A stretch of DNA of 64,000 bases from PALSA-350 sp963794165 (GCA_963794165.1 CAWCCT010000003.1:1-64000), one strand, 5' to 3'; shown: positions 1-9,697, numbered from the stretch's first letter. Numbers and translations: made by a program. The notes: generated by a model from the letters alone, not told the origin.

Positions 1-491
1 TGACGTCGAACTTTGGGATCTACGGGCCAGCTTTTGAGTTGGGAGAAAACACGCCGGTCCGGCCAGGCAGCGAAGAATACCTGAACTCAGAAAAATACGA
101 GATCAAGGCCTGGAATTTGCAAAACCCCTTAAGCCTTAAACCGCTGATAACCCTGCTGAACAAAATCCGGCGAGAAAACCGGGCATTGCAGAGCAACGAG
201 CGGCTGCATTTCCACCCGACCGACAACCCGATGCTCCTCTGCTATTCCAAGCGGACGGCGGATGGCAGCAACCTCATCCTGGTGGTTGTCAACCTCGATT
301 CTTTTTACGTGCAGAGCGGGTGGGTTGACCTGGATTTAACCTCACTGGGGCTGGGTCCGGGGGATACATTTGAAGTTTACGATCTGCTGACGGATCACTC
401 CTACAGCTGGCGAGGGCCGAGGAATTATGTCGCCTTGCGGCCAGCGGAAATGCCGGCGCATATCTTCCGGGTGGCGCCGGCCCGGGCATAA
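1..491 (+). CDS. glgE: GlgE, alpha-1,4-glucan:maltose-1-phosphate maltosyltransferase (3' end only)
   Basis: This is the C-terminal ~163 residues of a GH13 maltosyltransferase that transfers maltosyl units from maltose-1-phosphate to alpha-glucan. The frame is open from base 3 and reads SNFGIYGPAFELGEN, the motif typical of GlgE near the end of the catalytic barrel. A beta-sandwich C-domain follows (LILVVVNLDS, then VYDLLTDHSYSWRG). The gene enters from the left edge, so its start is not visible. It stops six bases before the treS-maltokinase start. TreS converts trehalose to maltose and maltokinase makes the maltose-1-phosphate that GlgE uses, so the two genes form one pathway and probably one operon. 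Confidence 0.88.
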   Translation, partial: TSNFGIYGPAFELGENTPVRPGSEEYLNSEKYEIKAWNLQNPLSLKPLITLLNKIRRENRALQSNERLHFHPTDNPMLLCYSKRTADGSNLILVVVNLDSFYVQSGWVDLDLTSLGLGPGDTFEVYDLLTDHSYSWRGPRNYVALRPAEMPAHIFRVAPARA

Positions 492-496
492 CTCTC

Positions 497-3400
497 GTGG
501 TAACGATTCAGCAGAAAACAAGCCGGGAGGCAGGATTGAAGCAAGCGGGAAGCGCGGCGGACCCACTCTGGTACAAGGACGCGATCATTTACGAGTTGCA
601 CGTCAAAGCTTTTATGGACGGCAACAACGATGGCATCGGCGATTTCCAGGGATTACTCAGCAAACTTGATTATGTGCAGGACCTGGGCGTCACCTGCCTC
701 TGGCTGTTGCCTTTCTTCCCCTCTCCCCTGCGCGACGATGGCTACGATATCTCGGATTACCTCAGCGTTCACCCCAACTATGGCACGATGGAGGATTTCC
801 GAGAGTTCCTGACCCAAGCGCACCACCGCGGCTTACAGGTAATGATCGAGCTGGTCATCAACCACACCTCCGACCAGCATCCATGGTTCCAGCGGGCACG
901 CCACGCCCCCAAAGGCTCGCCTGAACGCGACTTTTATGTGTGGAGTGACACGGATCAAAAATATCTCGACGCGCGGATTATTTTTACCGATACCGAGAAA
1001 TCCAACTGGACCTGGGATCCTGAAGCGCAGCAGTACTACTGGCATCGCTTCTTCTCTCACCAGCCCGACTTGAACTACGACAATCCCGTGGTTATCGAAG
1101 AAGTCATCAAGATCATGCACTACTGGCTTGATATGGGCGTCGATGGGCTGCGGGTCGACGCCATTCCCTACCTGGTGGAGCGCGAAGGAACCAACTGCGA
1201 AAATCTCCCCGAAACCCACGCAGTGATGAAGCGCATTCGTGCGGAAATCGACAAGCAGTATGCTGCCAGGACCATCCTGGCAGAGGCCAACCAGTGGCCG
1301 GACGATGTACGCATTTATTACGGCGACGGGGATGAGTGCCACATGGCATTTCACTTCCCCCTCATGCCCAGGATGTATATGGCGCTGCGCCAGGAGGATC
1401 GGCTGCCGATCACCGACATCATGGCGCAAACGCCGGAGATCCCCGGCAATTGCCAGTGGGGACTGTTTCTGCGCAATCATGACGAGCTGACGCTGGAGAT
1501 GGTCAGCGATGATGAGCGCGACTACATGTACCTGGCCTACAGCGCCGACCCTCGCATGCGCATCAACATCGGCATCCGGCGGCGGCTGGGGCCGCTGGTC
1601 GATAACAACCGGCGGCGCATCGAGCTGTTGAACAGTTTGCTGTTTTCTTTTCCCGGAACTCCCATCCTTTATTACGGCGATGAGATCGGGATGGGCGACA
1701 ACATCTACCTAGGCGATCGTAATGGGGTACGCACCCCGATGCAGTGGAACGGAGACCGCAACGCGGGCTTCTCCCGCGCCGTGCCCGCGAAACTGTATAG
1801 CCCGGTGATCATGGACCCGGTTTGGGGCTATGAGGGCCTGAACGTGGAAGCGCAGCAGAGCGACCCTTCTTCTCTGCTGAGCTGGATGCGCAACATGATC
1901 GCGCTGCGCAAGCTCTTCCAGGTTTTTGGCCGGGGAACCCTCTCCTTCCTCAATCCCACCAACCGCAAGATTCTTGCCTACATCCGCGAATACAAGAACG
2001 AGAAAGTTCTGTGCGTGGCTAATCTTTCCCGCTTTGCCCAGCCGGTGGAGCTGGACCTGGCCGCCTATGCCGGGATGGTGCCGGTAGAGATGCTGGGCTA
2101 CGTGGAATTTCCTCGCATTCGCAGCACCGCCTATCCGCTCACAGTAGGCCCCTACGGTTTTCTGTGGTTGGAGTTGCAACCCTCCCCCGAGCCGGTGCCA
2201 AGCCTGGCAGAGGAAGGCGAGCCGGAAATCGAGGTTAGCGGGCCCACCGATTGGATGAGCGTTCTCGAAGGCAATGGCCGCCGGGAACTGGAGGAGACGG
2301 TGCTTCGCGGCTACCTGGCTCGTCAACGTTGGTTTGGCGCCAAATCACGGCCCATCACCGGTACCAGAATCGAAGATTGGGCGGTCTTTAATCAGGGCGT
2401 GAGCGCGCTGGTGTGGGTCGAGGTGCAATACGCTGAGGGGGACTCCGACACCTACCTGGTCACGCTCGGATTGCTTTTTGGCAAGGCCGCCGACACTCTA
2501 CGGGAAGAGTCACCGAACGCTCTGCTGGCTCGGCTAACCTCGGTTGAGGGTGACGGCGTGCTCCACGAAGGAATCTTTAACGACACCGCCAGTGAAGCGC
2601 TGCTGGCGCTGATTTCCGGGGGCGGCAAGATTCCCTCACGGGAGGGCGACCTGCTCGGGATCCCCAGTAGCGCTCTGGCTCAGTTGCAGGGTGAGAGCGG
2701 AGACCACGCTGCGCCTCGGCGTGGTTCGGCGGAGCAAAGCAACACCTCCATTCTTTTCGGGGACAAGCTGATCATGAAGCTGTTCCGGAGACAGCAAGCC
2801 GGTCCGAACCCTGACACCGAGATCGGTCGCTACCTTACTGAGACCACCCATTTCACCCATATCGCACCCTTCGGCGGCTCTATTCAATACACCCGCGAAG
2901 GGCAGGAGCCATCGACGGTGGCCATGTTGCAGGGCCTGGTTACGAATGAGGGCGACGGGTGGCAATGGACGTTGGAAGAATTGGACCGCTACTACGAGGC
3001 CAGCGCGGCGCGTAACTTTGCCCAGACGGGTATAGACGACGGGCCAACCAGCCTGCTGCGAGTTGAGTCAGGCGCAGGAAACAAAGTTCGCGCGGGAACA
3101 CGTGGGTACTTACCTCGACGCCGCAGCGTTGCTGGGCAGAAGAACGGCGGAGATGCACCTCGCTCTGGCATCGCCGACACCCGACCCGGCGTTTATGCCC
3201 GAACCTCTGAGTTCCACGGACATCGACTTGCTGCGCGAAGAGCTGATCGCTCACTCCGGCGCCGCCTTCGATGCCCTCAAGGAAAACGTAGCCCGTTTGC
3301 CCGATAGCGTGCTGGAGAGAGCAGGCCTGGTGCTCAGCCGCAGAAGTCTCGTGCTCGACCGATTCCGTCGACTTTCGGCGAGCGAGATCCATGCACTGCG

Positions 3401-3851
3401 CACCCGCATCCATGGGGACTATCATTTGGGGCAGGTGCTTCGGTCCAAAGGGGACTTTGTCATTCTGGACTTCGAGGGTGAGCCCGCACGCACGCTGGCG
3501 GAACGCAGAACGAAACAGTCGCCGCTCAAGGACGTGGCAGGTATGTTGCGTTCGTTCAGCTATGCGGCATTTTCGGCGCTTATGAAGTACTCGTCGCGGC
3601 GTCCGGAAGATTTTCGCCGCCTCGAGCCGTGGGCCCATTTATGGGAGCAATCGGTCTCGTCGGCTTTCTTACGCACCTATTGTGAATTTGCCAAGGGCGT
3701 GGCGGTTGTCCCAACGGAACCGCAACTGTTTGAGCAATTACTGGAGGCATACGTAATTGACAAGGCGTTTTATGAATTGGTGTACGAGTTGAATAACCGG
3801 CCCAGCTGGGTGATGATTCCGCTGACGGGAATACTGGGTTTACCGCTGTAG
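497..3851 (+). CDS. treS: Trehalose synthase-maltokinase fusion (TreS-Pep2/Mak), frameshifted
   Basis: The N-terminal ~560 residues are a GH13 trehalose synthase (trehalose to maltose). It opens DPLWYKDAIIYELHVKAF and carries GLRVDAIPYL (nucleophile Asp), ILAEANQW (acid/base Glu) and FLRNHDELTLE. The rest is a maltokinase domain (RQRWFGAKSR, LFGDKLIMKLFRR, then HGDYHLGQVL and DFEGEP, the kinase catalytic and metal motifs). The reading frame breaks near base 3059. The first frame runs on to a stop at 3307, while the kinase C-lobe continues in the next frame to 3851. Removing one C at 3059 gives SLLELSQAQE and joins the two into one protein of about 1,117 residues, the normal size for this fusion. 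The start chosen is GTG at 497, just after glgE. Confidence 0.85.
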
Positions 3852-3858
3852 GGAGTAG

Positions 3859-4048
3859 CCCTCAGGGGCTAAAGCCCATTTGTTCTTGAGGAGATTACGT
3901 GCGGGCTAAAGGCCGCACCCTTCACCTTGCCCCTGTAGCTCGAGGGACATCGCCTGTGGCCCGTATTTGCCCTGTTGGCTTGAAGGGTACGGGCTTTGGC
4001 CCGTACGTCAAAATCCCCGCAACCGGCTTGGGGCTTTAGCCCCTGAGG
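3859..4048. repeat. GGCTTTAGCC-type palindromic repeat cluster (copy A)
   Basis: This intergenic block holds several short palindromes. CCCTCAGGGGCTAAAGCCC at its left end is the inverted copy of GGGGCTTTAGCCCCTGAGGG at its right end (about 4029-4048). Between them lie GCGGGCTAAAGGCCGC and TACGGGCTTTGGCCCGTACG. Related blocks occur at 7.4, 16.9, 36.5 and 55.4 kb. No gene is supported here. Confidence 0.75.
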
Positions 4049-4094
4049 GCACCAGCAGCAGTTAAGATCCGTGTAGGGACCGAAGGTACAACGC

Positions 4095-5360
4095 ATGGCA
4101 AAGCTAGAGCTTTCGGAAGAAACGAAAGCAGAGACGGAAGAGGTAAAGGGAGCCGATCTGCTAATCGCGGTCGCAGGTCCGGTGGATGCCGAGCAGCTGC
4201 GGGTTGCGGCTACGCAAGCAGTGTCGGGTATGGGTCAACTTGCACCCTCTGCTCTGCGCACCGTGGTTGCATATCCCGGCGATACGGAGCCCGCGGCACA
4301 GGCCGGGACGGACCTGGAGCAGAAGGAAACGGGCGGCGCACTGCGTTTCCTGCCCTACTCGCTACCCGCCGGTAGTCCATCGAGAATTCCCTGGCTACCC
4401 GGGGCCAGCACATACCAAGCGCTCTTCGCCATGGCGCGGGATTTGGGGGTGAGTGCGTGCGCGGTGATTGGTGTCGATCTTGCGGCGCTGCACTCCGATT
4501 TCCTGGCGTCGATGATGGCGCCGGTGCTGGAAAAGCGCTGTGACCTCGCCATGCCCCTTTATGCCTTAGGCAAGTTCGACGGTCTGCTGAACTCAAGCAT
4601 CCTTGCGCCGCTGACACGCGCGCTTTATGGGCGGCGGGTGCGCTTCCCACTGGCGCCGGATTTCTGCCTTTCGGGCAAGATGATTCCCGACCTGGAAGTG
4701 GCGTTGCAGCGGACCACCGACCAGGGACAATCTATCTTCTGGCCGGCAACCGAAGCTGCTATTCGCGAATGCGGAATAAGCCAGGTGCATGTGGATACAC
4801 GGCACGTTCCCTCTGCCGAAGGCGTAGACCTGAGCACCATTCTGTCGCAGACCGTTGGCCCTTTATTTGCGGAAATGACCATCAACGCCCCGCTGTGGCA
4901 GCGGGTGCGAGGTTCGCAGCCGGTCGAAACCTGGGGTTCAGCGGTGGCGCCCCCGGCCGACGGAGCGCCCGCGGATACCACTCCAATGTTGGAGACATTT
5001 CAGCTCGGCTACCGCAATTTGCAGGAGGTGTGGTCTCTGGTCCTGCCTCCGGTCACGCTTCTGGAGCTGAAGCGTCTGGCGCGGCCGAGCACGACGAGCT
5101 TCCACATGCCCGACGAACTCTGGGTTCGGATTGTCTACGACTTCGCCTTGGCCTACCGGCTGCGCACCATAAGCCGTACCCATCTTTTGGGGGCGCTCAC
5201 CCCGCTTTACTTGGGGTGGGTAGCCTCGTACGCGCTGGAAGTGGGCAATGCCAGCGCGGGGGAGGCAGAACAGAGAGTGGAGAAGCTGGCTCGTGCCTAT
5301 GAAGAGGGCAAGCCCTATCTATTATCGCGGTGGCGCTGGCCGGACCGCTTCAACCCTTAG
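4095..5360 (+). CDS. Glycosyltransferase-like protein, possibly a glucosylglycerate synthase relative
   Basis: A soluble protein of 421 residues. Residues ~20-260 look like a divergent GT-A nucleotide-sugar transferase domain: ADLLIAVAGPVDAEQ at the start of a Rossmann-like fold, CAVIGVDLAAL where a metal-binding acidic motif would sit, and FDGLLNSSILAPLTRALYG with RVRFPLAPDFCLSGK. The last pattern resembles the acceptor region of glucosyl-3-phosphoglycerate / glucosylglycerate synthases. The C-terminal ~170 residues are helical. It follows the trehalose/maltose-1-phosphate genes and precedes a TM-helix protein by 18 bp, so a role in compatible-solute or glycan synthesis is reasonable. That role is inference; the substrate cannot be read from the sequence. 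Confidence 0.55.
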   Translation: MAKLELSEETKAETEEVKGADLLIAVAGPVDAEQLRVAATQAVSGMGQLAPSALRTVVAYPGDTEPAAQAGTDLEQKETGGALRFLPYSLPAGSPSRIPWLPGASTYQALFAMARDLGVSACAVIGVDLAALHSDFLASMMAPVLEKRCDLAMPLYALGKFDGLLNSSILAPLTRALYGRRVRFPLAPDFCLSGKMIPDLEVALQRTTDQGQSIFWPATEAAIRECGISQVHVDTRHVPSAEGVDLSTILSQTVGPLFAEMTINAPLWQRVRGSQPVETWGSAVAPPADGAPADTTPMLETFQLGYRNLQEVWSLVLPPVTLLELKRLARPSTTSFHMPDELWVRIVYDFALAYRLRTISRTHLLGALTPLYLGWVASYALEVGNASAGEAEQRVEKLARAYEEGKPYLLSRWRWPDRFNP

Positions 5361-5378
5361 GCCCCGAAGGAGATCATT

Positions 5379-6083
5379 ATGTGGACTCAAGTGTCGCAGT
5401 CATTGCACGAATCGATGGCTCGGGTGATCAGCCGCATCGCCACTCTGCTTCCGGGTATTCTGGCGTTAATCGTCGCTGTGCTGTTTTTCGCCGCGATCGC
5501 ATGGCTGCTGGCCTGGGTGGTGCGTACAGTGTTGAAAGCGATTCGCATCGACGAGCGGCTGGCGCGGGGGACGAACGCCATCGCAGAGTGGTCGCCCACC
5601 TATACGCCGAGCATTCTGATCACCCGCGTAGTCTTTTGGTGCGTGGTGCTGGCGGGTTTTCTGGTTGGGCTGGAAGCATTTGGCGCATCCTCAGATAATC
5701 TGCTGACTGCTCGCTTGTTGGGCTACATTCCTAATGTCGTGGGCGCGGTGGTGTTGCTCATCCTGGGTAACGTGATTGCCCGGTTTCTTTCCCGCAGTGT
5801 GCTGATCGGCGCGGTGAACATGAATTTGCATTACGCGCGCTTGTTGAGCCTGGGGACAAAGTGGCTGGTCCTGGTGCTGACCGCAGCCATGGTGCTCGAT
5901 CATCTGTCGATTGGCGCCGCTATTGTGGATCTGGCATTCGGCATTCTGTTCGGCGGCATTGTTTTGGCGCTGGCCCTGGCGGTCGGCCTTGGTTCCCGTG
6001 ACCTGGTAAGCCGCTCGCTCGAACGAGAAGCAGCTCGCCCGGCTGCTGAGGCTGTGGCAGAAGAGCAGTTTCGCCACTTCTAG
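5379..6083 (+). CDS. Conserved TM-helix protein (mechanosensitive-channel-like, PF05552 type)
   Basis: A 234-residue integral membrane protein with about five hydrophobic segments (residues ~25-50, 85-105, 120-145, 160-180 and 190-210). The repeated pattern is polar helix, long hydrophobic stretch, Gly-rich end (GYIPNVVGAVVLLILGNVIA, GILFGGIVLALALAVGLG). That is the 'conserved TM helix' repeat found in small MscS-related proteins. The beta/cytoplasmic domain of a full MscS channel is absent. A clear Shine-Dalgarno (GAAGGAGAT) precedes the ATG, and the gene sits 18 bp after the glycosyltransferase-like gene. Osmotic sensing or solute release is plausible but not shown. Confidence 0.75.
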   Translation: MWTQVSQSLHESMARVISRIATLLPGILALIVAVLFFAAIAWLLAWVVRTVLKAIRIDERLARGTNAIAEWSPTYTPSILITRVVFWCVVLAGFLVGLEAFGASSDNLLTARLLGYIPNVVGAVVLLILGNVIARFLSRSVLIGAVNMNLHYARLLSLGTKWLVLVLTAAMVLDHLSIGAAIVDLAFGILFGGIVLALALAVGLGSRDLVSRSLEREAARPAAEAVAEEQFRHF

Positions 6084-6086
6084 AAT

Positions 6087-7352
6087 ATGGATAGACAAAA
6101 TGTAGAAGCAGGGTCGCCCGTGAAGGTCGCTATTTTGGGTTTTGGCACCGTGGGCAATTCGGTTGCTCGCATATTGCTGGAACACCCGCCAAAGGGCGTG
6201 GCCCTGGGCTGCATCTTCAACCGCGGAATTGAACGCAAACGCGTCTCCTGGGTCCCGTCGTCCGTGCTCTGGACAGAAGACTTCGATGCGGTCCTCGACT
6301 CTAATCCTGACATCGTGGTTGAGTTGGCAGGGGGGCTGCAGCCCGCGGGCGATTGGGTACGAAAAGCGCTGGCGGCGGGCAAGTCGGTGGTGACTGCCAA
6401 CAAGAAAATGATTGCCGAACAAGGCCCAGCTCTGGAGGAGCTGGCCCGGCGCCATGGGTGTCAGCTACTCTACGGCGCTGCGGTGGCCGGCGGTGTTCCG
6501 GTAATTCCCGCCGTGCAGCAGGGGCTGGCGGGGGACCGCATCGTGCGCCTTCACGGCATCTTGAACGGCACCTGCAATTTCATTCTCAGCCACATGGAAG
6601 AGGGAGCCGAGTTTGAACCCACTTTGCGAGAGGCACAGGAGCGCGGGTACGCTGAAGCCAATCCGACTGAAGATGTCGATGGCTTCGATGCCCGGGCCAA
6701 GCTGGTTATCCTCTCCCGCATTGGCCTGCGGGTGGAGGTGCTGCCGGAGGAAGTTGCCTGCCGTACTATTCGTGACGTCACTGCCATCGACTTCGCCTAT
6801 GCCAAGGACCTCCGCTGCACCATAAGGCAGATTGCGCGGGCAGAGGTCAGAGAACAGGAACTGCTGGCCACGGTAGGGCCCATGCTGGTATCGCAAAGTT
6901 CTCCCTTGTCGTGGTCGCGGGGCACGGAAAACATGGTTATTTCGGGCGGCGAGTATGGGGGCAAAACTGTCTTCTCCGGTCACGGGGCTGGAGGACATCC
7001 GACAGCGGTGGCCGTGATCTCCGATGTGCTGGCGATCGCACATGGTGGTTGTCCGGTGAACATAGCCAGCAGCCGGGCTCGGGTTGAGGGGGATTTTGTT
7101 GTGCCTCACTATATAAGGTTCGTGGTCGACGACAGCCCGGGGATCGTGGCCGCGATTGCGGGCCACCTTGCTGAGCGAGACATCAATATCGACGCCTTGT
7201 TGCAGAAGCCAGGCTACCCTAAGGACCGTTTGCCATTTGTGGTCACGGTCGAACCATGCCCCAGCTCGGCGTTAAAGGCGGCTTTGAAGAAGATTGCGCA
7301 ATTGCAATGTATGCTGGCGCCGCCGTTTGATTTGCAGATGCTGGAGGAGTAG
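6087..7352 (+). CDS. hom: Homoserine dehydrogenase
   Basis: Reduces aspartate-4-semialdehyde to homoserine, the branch point to threonine and methionine. The 421 residues contain an N-terminal NAD(P)-binding fold (VAILGFGTVGNSVARIL), the catalytic region with TANKKMIAEQG, GAAVAGGVPVIP and LNGTCNFILS, and EANPTEDVDGFDARAKLVIL with the active-site Lys. A C-terminal ACT domain (~residues 345-420, HYIRFVVDDSPGIVAAIAGHL) suggests threonine feedback control. The ATG at 6087 lies 3 bases after the preceding stop; a GTG at 6120 nearer the Rossmann strand is an alternative start. No other threonine-pathway gene is adjacent. Confidence 0.95.
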   Translation: MDRQNVEAGSPVKVAILGFGTVGNSVARILLEHPPKGVALGCIFNRGIERKRVSWVPSSVLWTEDFDAVLDSNPDIVVELAGGLQPAGDWVRKALAAGKSVVTANKKMIAEQGPALEELARRHGCQLLYGAAVAGGVPVIPAVQQGLAGDRIVRLHGILNGTCNFILSHMEEGAEFEPTLREAQERGYAEANPTEDVDGFDARAKLVILSRIGLRVEVLPEEVACRTIRDVTAIDFAYAKDLRCTIRQIARAEVREQELLATVGPMLVSQSSPLSWSRGTENMVISGGEYGGKTVFSGHGAGGHPTAVAVISDVLAIAHGGCPVNIASSRARVEGDFVVPHYIRFVVDDSPGIVAAIAGHLAERDINIDALLQKPGYPKDRLPFVVTVEPCPSSALKAALKKIAQLQCMLAPPFDLQMLEE

Positions 7353-7563
7353 GAGTGAACCTGCGTTCCTAATGAGGGACGGAAGTTTCCAGGCGAGATC
7401 GGTTGCGCCAGTCCCTGAAGTTGGCTGCTCGTATCAGGACACGACTTTAGCCGGGCCGTAGCTGACTGAGAAAAGAATTTGGGCGTTAGCCCCTGCGCCG
7501 GGCGGGGGCTAAAGAGTGTGCGCGAGAACTCCAATTACGAACTCCCTCCCGCGGGGGCTGGAT

Positions 7564-7691
7564 CTGGTTCCCTCACCAAGGCCGCTCGGTGCATCGGATG
7601 ACTCGAGAGTTAGAGGGAAGGTGCAGTGGTATCCCACATCTCGCGAAAAACGAGCGAGATGTGGGGCACCCGGCCTTGGTGAGGGAACCAG
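7564..7691. repeat. Palindromic 'cacatctcgcgaaaaa' element, copy 1
   Basis: The outer inverted repeat is ctggttccctcaccaaggcc (7564-7583) against ggccttggtgagggaaccag (7672-7691). Inside lies a conserved core hairpin at about 7631-7666 (cccacatctcgc / gcgagatgtggg with an A-rich loop), preceded by gtggtat. Related elements occur at 22.3, 31.9 and 61.9 kb. The core is the same in each, while the outer stem changes with the locus. Confidence 0.75.
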
Positions 7692-7772
7692 GGTGACCAT
7701 CTAATTCCTTTGGTTCCGCTATGCCCCCTCAGGGGCTAAAGCCCAATTCTTTTCTCAGTCAGCTACGGCCCG

Positions 7773-8594
7773 GTCGGGTAGGAGGATGGCGCGGACCGGG
7801 CTTCGTATGATGCCGACGTTTCCATCATCCCCCCTAAAATTCCGTACGGCGGGTTTTCCCCAGTACGGCTTCAAGGCTGGCGTATCAGCGGGCGCCTTCC
7901 CGCGAATGGCGCCCACGTGTCGCGCCCTCTCGGTTTGCTTCCTGCCTTCGTGCCCACCGCTGCAAGCGTGACTTTTCTCCGCTCAGTGTCGGAGTACGCT
8001 GTGCGCTCAAGCACCGCCATTCAAGCGGCTACGCCGCTCTACCCCAGGGGCCCTCGCTCCGGTCCGGGTTATGCTGTCCCGATCCATCCACACTTTTGCG
8101 GCCCCATCCGACCCACTCGCAGGCACAGTGCGATTTCACTGCTCTGCAGCTTATACGCCCTGCCTTCGCTGTGCGTTGCCGCCTAGGCGACCCACGACTG
8201 GTTCTGTGCTTTCACTGCGCATTCTTTCTCAACATGTCGCCCTCTGCGACTCCGGGGAGTCCGGCGGTTGTGTACACCCAGTTCCTTCACCGCCAACGCT
8301 GGCCTTCGTCCCTTTAGTACAGACTCGGCACTCCCATCCTTCCCGCAAATCCGTTTCACGCGGGGGGCACCTTTCGGAGCTTCACTACGGTTCGCTTGCG
8401 CTACAACCTGCTGATTTGTTCACCCTCCTGACGGATCGAACCGGATTTACACCCAGCCCGCGAGGATTTTTACTACCGGGCTTTCGACGGGTTGGTCACC
8501 CGCCCCGTCGCCGGTTATTGCTACGGTGGCAACTGGGTAATTTCCACCGGCGGGACTTACACCCGCAAGAATGGCAGCTAGCATCGCTGCACAC
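7773..8594 (-). mobile_element. ORF-less group II intron (ribozyme only)
   Basis: Read on the minus strand, the element starts GTGTGCAGCGATGC (8594 downward) and has domain-I-like sequence: gggtgtaagtcccgccgg, caaccgtag-type segments and gaagctccgaaaggtg. It ends with a domain V/VI block. The domain V hairpin is agccgtactggGGAAAAccc..gccgtacgg at about 7842-7876, with the AGC triad. A domain VI stem (ggggggatg / catcctcct) follows, with a bulged A two or three bases from a ..TACCCGA 3' end. This layout matches bacterial group II introns whose domain V reads aagc-gtac-gaggGAAAacctc-acgtac. At about 820 bp it has no reverse transcriptase, so it would need one in trans. Short ORFs across it (7786-8610) are not proteins. 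Its boundaries are supported by the uninterrupted copy of its target at 7436-7480. Confidence 0.72.
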
Positions 8595-8666
8595 TAAAGT
8601 CGTGCCCTGATACAAAGCAAGCAACGTCGGATCCGCACAACCGATCTCGAATGGAAGAGCCAAGTG

Positions 8667-9647
8667 TCAAAAGCCTAGAACGGGGTGCGGCTCGTAGGGC
8701 TCTTCCAGTGCTTTGATTTCGCTTTCATCCAAGTGGATATTGAGCGCTTCGATCGCTTGATCCAAATGAGACATTTTGCTGGCGCCAATGATGGGTGAAC
8801 TGACTCCGGGCTTCCCCAGAATCCAGGCCAAAGCTACCTGCGCGTTCTCTACCCCTCGCTGTTTTGCGATCTCCGACAGACGCTCCACTACGGTGAAGTC
8901 TGAAGGACGATAGTAAAGCTTCTGCGCAAAATCATCGGTTTTTGCGCGCAAAGTTTCCCCTCGGCTTTCGGTGTTCCGGTTTCCAGCCAGAAAACCGCGT
9001 GCCAGCGGGCTCCAGGGGATGAGCCCGATACCCTCCGCCAAGCAAAGGGGAATCATCTCCCGCTCTTCTTCGCGGTAGACCAGGTTGTAGTGGTTCTGCA
9101 TGGCCACAAAACGGGCCAGCCCTATCTTCTCTGAGGTCTGCAGCATTTTCAGAAACTGCCAGGCATACATGGACGATGCGCCGATATAAAGTGCCTTGCC
9201 CGAGCGAACTACTTGGTCCAACGCCTCCAGCGTCTCTTCGATAGGGGTATGCGGATCGAAACGGTGGATCTGATAAAGGTCTACATAGTCAGTCTGCAAA
9301 CAGCGCAGACTGTCATCGATGGCGTGCATGATGTGCTTGCGGGAAAGACCTTGCTGATTCGGATCGTCCCCCATAGCGTTGAAGACCTTCGTGGCGATCA
9401 CGAGCTTGTCTCGCGAGGGCCCGAACTCTCTAAGCGCCCGCCCGGTAATTTCTTCGCTCAATCCCAGTGAATAAATATCCGCCGTATCAAAAAAATTGAT
9501 GCCGGCTTCAATCGCGCGGCGGTAAAAGGGACGAGCTTCCGCATCCTCCAGCACCCACTCACGCCACTTTTTCGAGCCGTAGGTCATGGTCCCGAGGCAG
9601 ATTCGGGATACTTTGAGGCCTGTCGAGCCGAGATTAATGTATTCCAT
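8667..9647 (-). CDS. Aldo/keto reductase
   Basis: An NADPH-dependent oxidoreductase of about 326 residues with a TIM-barrel fold. The catalytic tetrad is visible: Asp in NFFDTADIY with Tyr in the same motif, Lys in VIATKVF, and His in DLYQIHRFD. The C-terminal cofactor-binding region reads SPIIGASKMSHLDQAIEAL. LGTMTYG near the N-terminus and the length fit the Tas/YajO-like AKR branch. The ATG at 9647 follows GGGGGAG; a TTG at 9659 is an in-frame alternative. The substrate is unknown. It stands alone between an intron-bearing repeat and a decayed gene. Confidence 0.9.
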   Translation of the reverse strand: MEYINLGSTGLKVSRICLGTMTYGSKKWREWVLEDAEARPFYRRAIEAGINFFDTADIYSLGLSEEITGRALREFGPSRDKLVIATKVFNAMGDDPNQQGLSRKHIMHAIDDSLRCLQTDYVDLYQIHRFDPHTPIEETLEALDQVVRSGKALYIGASSMYAWQFLKMLQTSEKIGLARFVAMQNHYNLVYREEEREMIPLCLAEGIGLIPWSPLARGFLAGNRNTESRGETLRAKTDDFAQKLYYRPSDFTVVERLSEIAKQRGVENAQVALAWILGKPGVSSPIIGASKMSHLDQAIEALNIHLDESEIKALEEPYEPHPVLGF

Positions 9648-9697
9648 AGACTCCCCCAAATTCGATTATGTAGTGCACCGCATCTCAGGATAAACAT

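Larger units (their letters stand above)
7430..8617. repeat. GGCTTTAGCC-type inverted repeat (copy B), right arm split by a group II intron
   Basis: The left arm at 7430-7490 (gtatcaggacacgacttta, then gccgggccgtagctgactga and aaaagaatttgggc) is repeated in inverted orientation. The right arm runs gcccaattcttttctcagtc at 7741-7760, then agctacggcccgg, and after an interruption continues aaagtcgtgccctgatac at 8596-8613. The interruption (about 7773-8594) is the intron listed separately. The organisation matches copy D at 36.5 kb, whose arms also carry tatcagggcccgactttag. This copy also encloses the palindromic element at 7564-7691. Confidence 0.75.

Noticed and set aside
3050..3075. Programmed ribosomal frameshift in treS-maltokinase
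   Set aside because: No slippery heptamer is apparent at the junction, and five other genes show the same kind of break, so error is simpler.
7786..8610. Several short plus-strand reading frames
   Set aside because: They lie on the complement of the group II intron RNA; the Ser/Pro/Arg-rich translations show no domain.
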